Shown here: positions 1 through 6,300 of the stretch, one piece after another
Layout of the letters: each line of letters begins with the position of its first letter
How positions within the stretch are numbered: position 1 is the stretch's first letter
Source of the DNA: an uncultured Bryobacterales bacterium
GTDB lineage: Bacteria; Acidobacteriota; Terriglobia; Bryobacterales; Bryobacteraceae
Direction: 5' to 3'
Length of the DNA: 7,964 nucleotides
Assembly: GCA_937959285.1 (NCBI GenBank)
Contig: CALGAR010000084.1
Coordinates: 1 to 7,964 of the forward strand
Position numbers and translations under genes: made by a program
Notes under the pieces: model-generated
Told to the model about the DNA's origin: nothing
The model's database searches: none
Seen by the model: the letters and a program-made list of their open reading frames with translations, nothing else

Positions 1-2
1 CT

Positions 3-2270
3 GTGACCGCCGGCCCCGGCAGCCGCTTCTCCGGGCCGATGTTCCAGCGTTTTCAGAAGGGGGCGCCGGAGGACATCGAAGTTGCTGCGATGAGCCGCGT
101 CGCCCGAGTGTATACGCGGGCCGACGGGACGCGAGAGCTGGAACCTGCCGCCCTGCAGCTCGTGTCCTCGAACTACTTCCGCGCGCTTCGGGTTTCTCCT
201 GTCCTCGGCCGCCCCTTCCCGGCCGAGGCAGATAGTCCTGTCAAGGCTTCCCCGGTTGCCATCGTCAGCCACGGCTACTGGCAGAGGCGCCTTGGCGGAG
301 AGACGGACGTTGTCGGAAAAGCGATCACCATCAATGGGACCAGCTTCACGATCATCGGGGTGTGTCCGCAGGGATTCGCCGGTGTCTGGTTGGAATCGCC
401 CGTGGATATCTGGGTGCCGCTCACGATGCAAGGCGCGGTGAAGTACTCCCAGAACTTCAGTGCGGACCGTGCAGACCTGAGCAGTCCATGGCTGCCGCAA
501 GAGACCATCTGGTGGCTCGACGTAATCGTCCGGTCCCATCCTGCCAGAACGGCCGCTGTCACGGCCGCCTTCCGCGCGGTTGTCCGGGACTGGGTAAAGG
601 GCGGCGAAGCGCGACTCGCGCTACAGCCCTTCTCAACCGGGTTTTCAGGCCTCCGGCAGCGATTCATGAAGCCGTTGTACGCGCTCATCGCAATGGCGGG
701 GCTGGTATTGCTGATCGCCTGCGGGAACATCGCCAACCTGCTGCTGTCACGAGCAGCGGACCGGAGGCGCGAGATCGCGTTGCGAATGTCTCTGGGCGCG
801 GGACGACCTCAAATCCTCCGCCAGTTATTCACCGAGAGCGTCCTGCTCGCTGTCATGGCAGGCGCACTGGCGGTACTGTTTGCCGAATGGGCTGCCAATC
901 TGCTTGTTCGTACGGCGACAGATTCCGTAAGCGGTGTCATTCCATTCTCAGCGGACCTGGATTGGCGCGTGCTGATCTTTACAGCCGCCTTGGCATTAGC
1001 GTCTGCCCTGCTGTTCGGGCTAGCGCCCGCCTGGCGAGCCACCCGGACGGATCTGATCGCCGCTCTTAAAAGCGGAACTCAAGGAGTCTCCGGCGGAACT
1101 CCGGCGAAATTCGCAAGGCTCCTGGTGGTGGCGCAAGTCGCGCTGTCCCTTGTGCTCGTCACGGCGACTGGATTGATCGTTCAAAGCTTCCGGAATCTCC
1201 TGGAGGTCAATCTCGGCTTCGATCGCGCGCACCTCCTTTCGGTAGCCATCGATCCGCGGCTATCCGATTCGGCGCAAATGCAAGACCCGAATAATTTACA
1301 CCAGCGACTGCTGGACGCAGTCACGGCCGTGCCCGGGGTTCGATCCGCTTCCCTGGCGATGTGCGGGCTTCACAGCTCGTGCCGCGCGCGGGAGAGCGGC
1401 TTCCAGGTAGAGGGATATCAGGCACGGCCGGATGAGGAAATCCGGTTCCTCGTCAACTCTGTCACGCCGGATTATTTCTCAACCGTCGGCATGCGTCTGC
1501 TTGCGGGGCGAACGTTCGATAGCCGGGACCGGGCCAATACACGGAAGGTGGCGGTGGTCAACAGCGCCCTCGCAACAAAGTATTTTCAGGACGGACAGGC
1601 GATCGGACGCCGTTTCGGAAACCCGGCGCCGGATATCGAGATCATCGGAATCGTCGAGGATGCGCGAGTATTCAATGTCAAGGATCCAGCCGCGCCGGCC
1701 GCCTTCTTCCCTCTGGTTCAACGGCCGGTAGCCGTTCGCGACCTCCAGATCCGGACGTATGGAGATCCGCAGCAAGTCGCTGCGGCCGTAAGAGAAGCGC
1801 TCAGACGAGCCGTGCCGGATCTCGCAATCGAAGGAATCGCCACGACGGACGAGCGGATTCGCCTGAATCTCAGCCAGGAGCGCCTGCTCATGCAGCTCAC
1901 GTCCGGCTTTGGAGTATTGGCGCTTGGACTGGCAGGCTTTGGATTGTTCGCGATCCAGTGGCATGCGGTTGCACGACGCACGCCCGAGCTTGGCATCCGA
2001 ATGGCCCTCGGCGCATCCCAATGGAATGTGCGTGGGCAGATCCTCCGCGAGGGCCTGTGGCTCGTGCTGTGCGGCTGCCTCCTCGGCCTGCCATTCGTGG
2101 TCCTCGCCGGGAAGCTGATATCCTCCCTCCTCTTCGGTGTCACGCCTCACAACTGGCAGACGCTCTTAGGGGCAGTGATTCTCCTCCTTCTGGTCGGGAT
2201 AGGATGCAGCCTCCTGCCGGCGACGCGTGCATCCCGCGTGGATCCTGCGGTGGCGCTGCGGCAGGAGTAG
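3..2270 (+). CDS. ADOP-type (MacB/FtsX-like) ABC transporter permease, 5' end cut by the window
   Basis: A large inner-membrane permease of the duplicated FtsX/MacB kind that acidobacteria carry in many copies, usually called ADOP. The visible 755 residues contain a MacB-like periplasmic domain (about 1-215, with the typical stretch LVSSNYFRAL then SHGYWQRRLGG). Next come a membrane helix (222-248), the FtsX signature RRREIALRMSLGAGR (254-268), and helices near 276-302, 320-342 and 368-396. A second periplasmic domain (about 400-630, with VTPDYFSTVGMRLLAGR) is followed by helices near 631-652, 684-706 and 717-740, with a second signature RRTPELGIRMALGAS (658-672). The GTG at position 3 falls inside the first periplasmic domain, and the N-terminal helix is missing, so the gene starts upstream of the window. 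No ATPase gene is visible. The substrate is unknown; relatives move peptides, lipoproteins or drugs, or act as mechanotransmitters. Two cysteines (C454, C460) lie in the second periplasmic domain. Family call is firm, function is not. Confidence 0.93.
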   Translation: MTAGPGSRFSGPMFQRFQKGAPEDIEVAAMSRVARVYTRADGTRELEPAALQLVSSNYFRALRVSPVLGRPFPAEADSPVKASPVAIVSHGYWQRRLGGETDVVGKAITINGTSFTIIGVCPQGFAGVWLESPVDIWVPLTMQGAVKYSQNFSADRADLSSPWLPQETIWWLDVIVRSHPARTAAVTAAFRAVVRDWVKGGEARLALQPFSTGFSGLRQRFMKPLYALIAMAGLVLLIACGNIANLLLSRAADRRREIALRMSLGAGRPQILRQLFTESVLLAVMAGALAVLFAEWAANLLVRTATDSVSGVIPFSADLDWRVLIFTAALALASALLFGLAPAWRATRTDLIAALKSGTQGVSGGTPAKFARLLVVAQVALSLVLVTATGLIVQSFRNLLEVNLGFDRAHLLSVAIDPRLSDSAQMQDPNNLHQRLLDAVTAVPGVRSASLAMCGLHSSCRARESGFQVEGYQARPDEEIRFLVNSVTPDYFSTVGMRLLAGRTFDSRDRANTRKVAVVNSALATKYFQDGQAIGRRFGNPAPDIEIIGIVEDARVFNVKDPAAPAAFFPLVQRPVAVRDLQIRTYGDPQQVAAAVREALRRAVPDLAIEGIATTDERIRLNLSQERLLMQLTSGFGVLALGLAGFGLFAIQWHAVARRTPELGIRMALGASQWNVRGQILREGLWLVLCGCLLGLPFVVLAGKLISSLLFGVTPHNWQTLLGAVILLLLVGIGCSLLPATRASRVDPAVALRQE

Positions 2271-2347
2271 CGAGCACCTCGAGCCGCGGAGCTCAATCCA
2301 CGGAACTTTTCAAGCGCCGTCCTCGTACGACGACCTGAAGAGACCAA

Positions 2348-2710
2348 ATGAAGTCTATCTTTTTGTTACTGATTGCTGCCGCGGCACTGATTGCAGCAGA
2401 CGTCACCGGAAAATGGAGCGGCACGCTCACTGTTTCGACGCCGAATGGCGAACGGCCGGGACCTGCATATCTCGTACTGAAGCAGGAAGGCGCTGCCGTA
2501 TCTGGAACGGCGGGTCCGAATGAAGAGGAACAATATGCGATTCAGAACGGCAAAGCGGAAGATGGCAAACTCACCTTCGAGGTTGAACGGAATGACAGCA
2601 CCATGAAGTTTGTCCTGCGGTACGAGGGCGACGAGATCAAAGGGGAGGTCTCCCGCGAGCACAATGGCGAGCTGCAGACCGCGAAGCTCGCCGTCAAGCG
2701 GATCCAGTAG
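2348..2710 (+). CDS. Small secreted beta-rich protein of unknown function
   Basis: A 120-residue protein with a clear Sec-type signal peptide: MK, then a hydrophobic run ending in AAALIAA, with likely cleavage near residue 17. The mature part begins DVTGKWSG. It alternates short hydrophobic and polar stretches (AYLVLKQEG, LTFEVERND, KFVLRYEGDEIKGEV), which suggests an all-beta sandwich or lipocalin-like fold. It has no cysteine, no membrane helix after the signal and no catalytic motif I can name. Proteins with the same 'TGKW..G' opening are familiar as hypothetical proteins in Solibacter-type acidobacteria; this is from memory. The ATG is chosen because the signal peptide starts there and a weak GAAGAG ribosome site (2337-2342) lies 5 bases upstream. 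It follows the permease by 77 bp on the same strand and could be co-transcribed with it. Its 3' end faces the PLP-enzyme gene at 23 bp. Likely a periplasmic or extracellular binding protein, but function is open. Confidence 0.85.
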   Translation: MKSIFLLLIAAAALIAADVTGKWSGTLTVSTPNGERPGPAYLVLKQEGAAVSGTAGPNEEEQYAIQNGKAEDGKLTFEVERNDSTMKFVLRYEGDEIKGEVSREHNGELQTAKLAVKRIQ

Positions 2711-2733
2711 GACCGATCGCCGCAGCCCTCGCC

Positions 2734-3846
2734 TTAGCCTAACGCAGCACGAAAGCGGTTATAGATTTCATCGGCGGGGACACGGGCCCACGTTTCATTC
2801 ACACGAACAAGATACCAGTCATCTCCCACAGGCGGCTGGATCGTGATGCCTGCCGCCTCGAGCCGGTTCAAATAGGTCGGTATGTTCACGCCATTCACGC
2901 GGAGCCGGAAGATGTTCGTTCCTTCCGGCACGCGCTCGACCGCAAAGCTTGCATCCGAGGCGAGCTTTGCAATAACGGCTTCGGCGTTGTCCACCGCGGT
3001 GCGGAAGCGTTGCTCGAAACCGTCGAGGTAATGGAGGGCCACAGCAGCCGAGGGCCATACCTGCGGGAGTCCGCCTCCGAACATCCGGCGCGTGTGGTAG
3101 ATGTTGTCGAGGAGCGCTTTGGGCCCGGCGAGAATCGCTCCGGCGGAAGCGTTGAAGTACTTATACAGCGAGACGTAAACGGTATCGAAAAGGGCGGTGT
3201 AGCGGGTGACAGGACTCCCGGTATAGACGCTTTCGAGGAAGAGGCGGGCGCCGTCCAGGTGGAGTCCGATGCCTCGCTCCCTGGCCCACGCGCAGATGCG
3301 TTGCATTTCGTCGAAGCGGAAGCGCTCGCCCGCACGGCGGCGGACCGGAGTTTCGATTTGAATGGCGCCGATCGGGGTTTCAACGCGTCCGCCAGCGGCC
3401 TTTTGCACGGCCTCTTCGACCTCTCCGAGCGTAAAAGTGGCTCGCCCGGGAGCGAGCGGAATCAGGTGGAGCCCGCTCAGAGTTTGGGCGCAGTCGCCGG
3501 AATCATTGAAGAGATGGCTTTCGGCCTGCACCAGCACCCGCCGACGGGATCCGGCAAGCAGGCGGACGGCGAGATGGTTCGCAAGCGTGCCCGTTGGCAT
3601 CCAGACAGCCGTTTCTTTGCCGAGGAGCTCAGCCATCCGCGTTTCGAGTGTCTGAACCACGCCGCCGCGTGAAAAATCATCGCGCTGAACCTTGTCGTTC
3701 TCGGTAAGTGCTGCCAGCAGCCGCGCGTAGTCGCGGGGCGTGTGCGGGATGCCGTCGGTGTTGGCATAGACGTGAGAGTCGGGCCCGGATGCTGCGGCGA
3801 GGGGAACGGCCGCGAAGGGTGCAGCAAGAAAACTCCGGCGTCGCAT
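2734..3846 (-). CDS. Threonine-aldolase-like (beta-eliminating lyase family) PLP enzyme with Tat-like export signal
   Basis: A 370-residue fold-type I PLP enzyme that resembles low-specificity L-threonine aldolase, which splits threonine into glycine and acetaldehyde. Visible family marks are MPTGTLANHLAV (83-94, cofactor phosphate region), ESH (109-111, with H111 placed to stack on the PLP ring) and GLHLDGARLF (194-203, with D198 expected to contact the pyridine nitrogen). The likely Schiff-base lysine is K229 in SLYKYFNASAGAILAG. Usual aldolases have SKGLGAPVGS at that point, and the C-terminal RLVTH-type segment reads YLVRVNETW here (345-353), so substrate preference may differ. The first 20 residues, MRRRSFLAAPFAAVPLAAAS, look like a twin-arginine signal (RRxFL plus a hydrophobic run and an Ala-rich cleavage zone). 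That accounts for the extra length over a typical aldolase of about 340-350 residues. No good Shine-Dalgarno precedes the ATG, but the signal sequence supports this start. It diverges from the PQQ dehydrogenase. Family firm, substrate and location inferred. Confidence 0.88.
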   Translation of the reverse strand: MRRRSFLAAPFAAVPLAAASGPDSHVYANTDGIPHTPRDYARLLAALTENDKVQRDDFSRGGVVQTLETRMAELLGKETAVWMPTGTLANHLAVRLLAGSRRRVLVQAESHLFNDSGDCAQTLSGLHLIPLAPGRATFTLGEVEEAVQKAAGGRVETPIGAIQIETPVRRRAGERFRFDEMQRICAWARERGIGLHLDGARLFLESVYTGSPVTRYTALFDTVYVSLYKYFNASAGAILAGPKALLDNIYHTRRMFGGGLPQVWPSAAVALHYLDGFEQRFRTAVDNAEAVIAKLASDASFAVERVPEGTNIFRLRVNGVNIPTYLNRLEAAGITIQPPVGDDWYLVRVNETWARVPADEIYNRFRAALG

Positions 3847-3879
3847 TGTATGGGAATGATAGCGCGACGTTGGGAGCTC

Positions 3880-3910
3880 GGGGACAGTCCCGAATCAGGA
3901 GACCGTCCCC
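3880..3910. repeat. REP-like imperfect inverted repeat in divergent intergenic region
   Basis: Arms GGGGACAGTC (3880-3889) and GACCGTCCCC (3901-3910) can pair over 10 bp with one mismatch around an 11-base loop. The left arm is also part of a smaller palindrome, GGGACAGTCCC (3881-3891). Elements of the GGGGACNGTCCCC type recur between genes in acidobacterial and related genomes as far as I recall; only one copy is in this window, so repetitiveness cannot be shown here. It lies 34-64 bp upstream of the PLP-enzyme start and more than 150 bp upstream of the dehydrogenase start. It could be a REP/RAYT-type mobile repeat or a structured leader of the minus-strand gene. Confidence 0.5.
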
Positions 3911-4032
3911 TTTCCGCGCGAACAGCTGCGCCGGAGAACAAGTGGATGTTTGCCTCTAAACACTAAGGCGTAATTGGCCGCAAAATCTCATCATCAGGCC
4001 TCGATCTTTTTTGCCCCCGTTAGGACCCCGCC

Positions 4033-4059
4033 ATGAAAGTATACTGTCTGAAGCGGTAA
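4033..4059 (+). CDS. Possible 8-codon leader ORF upstream of the PQQ dehydrogenase
   Basis: ATG at 4033 opens a tiny frame, MKVYCLKR, closed by TAA at 4057-4059, six bases before the dehydrogenase ATG and in the same frame. An AGGA (4022-4025) sits 7 bases upstream of this ATG, a better ribosome site than anything in front of the dehydrogenase start itself. If transcription starts upstream of 4022, ribosomes finishing here could re-initiate at 4066. If the TATACT at 4040-4045 is the real -10 box, the leader would not be transcribed. Speculative; a chance frame of this size is common. Confidence 0.2.
   Translation: MKVYCLKR
4040..4045 (+). promoter_or_regulatory. -10-like TATACT box before the PQQ dehydrogenase
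   Basis: TATACT matches the sigma-70 -10 consensus at five of six positions and ends 20 bases before the ATG at 4066, which would give a very short 5' leader. No convincing -35 lies 16-18 bp upstream; a TTGCCC at 4011-4016 is too far away (23 bp). The rest of the 219-bp divergent region shows only the inverted repeat at 3880-3910 and a T-run near 4007-4012. No clear promoter is visible for the minus-strand PLP-enzyme gene. Confidence 0.3.
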
Positions 4060-4065
4060 CAACTT

Positions 4066-6198
4066 ATGAAGGGAACGAGATTACGGGCACGAGTGTGGCT
4101 GAGCTGCCTGGCCGGGACTTCTGCGATCCTCCTGGCAGCCGGAGCTGAGAGCGGCAAATACCGCGGATGGCCGGCATACGGCGGGGGCAAGGACGTGATG
4201 CGCTACTCCGCCCTTGACCAGATCAACCGGAAGAACGTGAAGGATCTTCAAGTCGCCTGGACGTTCGATTTTGAGGACGAGTTCCCGGGCTCGCAGATTC
4301 AGGCTACGCCGGTCATGGTGGATAACGTGCTCTACGTGATCTCACCCCGCTCGCGCGTGGCGGCTCTGGAAGCGGACACCGGGAAGCTGATATGGAAATT
4401 TGATCCCGTCGAGGATCCGTCCCGCCGCGGCGGATCGCGCACCCGCGGCGTAACTTACTGGACCGACGGTAAGGAAGCGCGAGTTTTTACGGTATATCAA
4501 CAGTGGCTCTACGCGCTGGATGCGAAGACAGGCAAGCCGATACCGGAGTTTGGAGAGAAGGGCCGCATAGACCTCCGACAGGGACTTAGCCGTCCTCCGG
4601 AGACGTTGAGCGTCTCGCTATCCACGCCGGGCGTCGTCTATAAGGACCTGTTGATTACTGGCAGCATCGTTGCGGAAGACCTTCCGTCAGCTCCTGGGCA
4701 TATTCGGGCATTCGATGTGCGCACGGGCAAGATGCGCTGGATCTTCCACACCGTGCCGCACCCCGGCGAGTTTGGATACGAAACGTGGCCGCCGGAAGCC
4801 TGGAAGCATTCGGGCGGCGCGAACGATTGGGCTGGTCTGACGCTCGACGAGAAGCGGGGGATGGTGTTCGTTCCCACCGGTTCCGCAGCCTTCGATTTCT
4901 ACGGCGCTGACCGGCTCGGCGATAATCTGTTCGCCAACTGCCTGATCGCCCTCAAAGCAGAAACAGGCGAGCGCGTGTGGCACTTCCAGTTCGTACGTCA
5001 TGATGTGTGGGATCGCGACCTTCCCGCCGCACCCACGCTCGTCACCATCAAGCAGAACGGAAAGCTCATCGATGCCGTCGCTCAGACGACGAAATCCGGA
5101 TACGTCTTCGTGTTCGAACGGGACACGGGCAAACCAGTGTTTCCGCTGGAGGAGCACAAAGTGCCGCCGTCTGATGTGGAGGGCGAGGTCCTGGCCGCCT
5201 CACAACCCCTTCCCGTGAAGCCGCCGCCCTTTGCACGCCAAACCCTTACGGAGGATATGCTCACGCGGCGGACTCCCGAGGCGCACAAGGCGGTACTGGA
5301 GCGCTTCCGCACGCTGCGGAGCGGATCAACGTGGACGCCGCCGAGTCTGCAGGGCACGATCTTCATGCCGGGCCTCGATGGGGGTGCAACATGGGGTGGA
5401 GCCGCATTCGACCCGGCTACCGGCGTCCTGTACGTAAATGCCAATGAGATGCCCTGGATTCTGAAGCTCGGCGAGCGGAAAGGGAGCGGACGCAAGAGCA
5501 GCGCCCAGATGCTGTTCCGGACCCAATGCGCATCCTGCCACGGACAGGACATGAAAGGGTCTCCTCCGGAATTGCCATCCCTGATTGGAATCGCCTCCAG
5601 GCGCTCGGGAGCGGAGATCGCAAACGTAATCCGGAAAGGCGTCGGGCGAATGCCGGCTTTTGCGGGTCTGACAGATGAAGCCGTCGACGCGCTGGTGAAA
5701 TACATCAGCGTGGGTGAGGACCGCGAGCTGATCAGCACTTCCAGGACGCCCGGACCGAGGTTGAAGTATGGAACTGACATCAACGCCAAGTTCCTCGACC
5801 CCGACGGATATCCCGCGGTGGCTCCGCCGTGGGGCACGCTGAACGCGATCGACCTCAACAAAGGCGAAATCCTATGGCAGGTGCCGCTTGGCGAAGTGCC
5901 CGAACTGGCGGCGCAGGGGATGAAGAACACGGGCACACCGAACTTTGGCGGACCCATTGTCACTGCTGGCGGGCTCGTCTTCATCGGGGCGACGACTTAC
6001 GACGAGAAGTTCCGTGCATTCGACAAACGGACAGGCAAGCTGCTCTGGGAAACAAAGCTTCCCGCCGGATGCTTTGCGACACCGGCGATGTACGAGGTAC
6101 GCGGGCGGCAGTTCCTCGTCGTGCCGGCGGGAGGCGGGCGTGGACGTCCGTCCAGCGCGAAGTACGTCGCGTTTGCGCTTCCTGAAAAGAAAAAATAA
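4066..6198 (+). CDS. Periplasmic PQQ-dependent dehydrogenase (glucose-dehydrogenase-like) with inserted cytochrome c domain
   Basis: A 710-residue quinohaemoprotein. A signal peptide (about 1-27) is followed by a beta-propeller with repeated tryptophan-docking motifs of the form A-D-x-x-T-G-K-x-x-W: near 99-111, 149-160, 214-227, 294-307, 594-606 and 651-663. Segments HPGEFGYETWPPEAW (232-246), RHDVWDRDLPAAPT (311-324), GLDGGATWGG (436-445) and NTGTPNFGGPIVTAGGLVFI (621-640) match the membrane-glucose-dehydrogenase branch of PQQ enzymes, but the N-terminal membrane helices of that branch are absent. A class I cytochrome c domain sits inside the propeller at about 478-550. Its haem-binding site is CASCH (C488, C491, H492) and the probable distal ligand is M529 in GVGRMPAF. 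The enzyme should oxidise a sugar or alcohol with PQQ and pass electrons through its haem to the respiratory chain; the substrate cannot be read from sequence. The start is supported by the signal peptide, although the ribosome site is poor. No PQQ biosynthesis genes are in the window. Confidence 0.93.
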   Translation: MKGTRLRARVWLSCLAGTSAILLAAGAESGKYRGWPAYGGGKDVMRYSALDQINRKNVKDLQVAWTFDFEDEFPGSQIQATPVMVDNVLYVISPRSRVAALEADTGKLIWKFDPVEDPSRRGGSRTRGVTYWTDGKEARVFTVYQQWLYALDAKTGKPIPEFGEKGRIDLRQGLSRPPETLSVSLSTPGVVYKDLLITGSIVAEDLPSAPGHIRAFDVRTGKMRWIFHTVPHPGEFGYETWPPEAWKHSGGANDWAGLTLDEKRGMVFVPTGSAAFDFYGADRLGDNLFANCLIALKAETGERVWHFQFVRHDVWDRDLPAAPTLVTIKQNGKLIDAVAQTTKSGYVFVFERDTGKPVFPLEEHKVPPSDVEGEVLAASQPLPVKPPPFARQTLTEDMLTRRTPEAHKAVLERFRTLRSGSTWTPPSLQGTIFMPGLDGGATWGGAAFDPATGVLYVNANEMPWILKLGERKGSGRKSSAQMLFRTQCASCHGQDMKGSPPELPSLIGIASRRSGAEIANVIRKGVGRMPAFAGLTDEAVDALVKYISVGEDRELISTSRTPGPRLKYGTDINAKFLDPDGYPAVAPPWGTLNAIDLNKGEILWQVPLGEVPELAAQGMKNTGTPNFGGPIVTAGGLVFIGATTYDEKFRAFDKRTGKLLWETKLPAGCFATPAMYEVRGRQFLVVPAGGGRGRPSSAKYVAFALPEKKK

Positions 6199-6210
6199 TT
6201 CGGCGCTTCG

Positions 6211-6249
6211 TGGTGCCGTCAGGGGGCAGCGATGCCCCCTGCGTCACCA
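6211..6249. terminator. Strong hairpin between convergent genes, possible bidirectional terminator
   Basis: A perfect 9-bp stem, CAGGGGGCA (6220-6228) with TGCCCCCTG (6233-6241), closes a GCGA tetraloop. It is extended outward by CG/CG pairing with a bulge and by TGGTG (6211-6215) with CACCA (6245-6249). It begins 13 bases after the dehydrogenase stop and lies about 50 bases beyond the stop of the minus-strand barrel gene. There is no U-tract directly after it on the plus strand. On the minus strand a T-rich stretch (complement of 6186-6199) follows about 12 bases later. It may act as a terminator or mRNA end-stabiliser, or be another REP-like element. The remaining bases to 6300 hold nothing else I can support. 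Confidence 0.55.
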
Positions 6250-6300
6250 AGAACCATCTCCTTTAAGCCGCGCGGTAGATGTTCTGGAACGCTTCCGTCC

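Noticed and set aside
362..1069. Long plus-strand frame inside the permease gene (235 codons)
   Set aside because: It lies fully within the permease in another frame, is rich in Arg/Gly/Pro/Ser as expected of a high-GC shadow, and has no recognisable motif.
1479..2150. Minus-strand frame of 223 codons opposite the permease
   Set aside because: It is antisense to a well-conserved membrane domain and shows no domain or signal features.
2271..2347. Terminator or promoter between the permease and the small secreted protein
   Set aside because: Only a weak GAGC/GCTC pairing around CCGCGG is seen and there is no U-tract or clear promoter box; not strong enough to annotate.
3010..3672. Plus-strand frame of 220 codons opposite the PLP-enzyme gene
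   Set aside because: It is antisense to conserved catalytic motifs of the real gene; its composition is that of a shadow frame.
5082..5984. Minus-strand frame of 300 codons opposite the PQQ dehydrogenase
   Set aside because: It covers the haem-binding and propeller motifs of the true gene on the other strand, is Pro/Ser/Arg-rich, and has no supporting start context.
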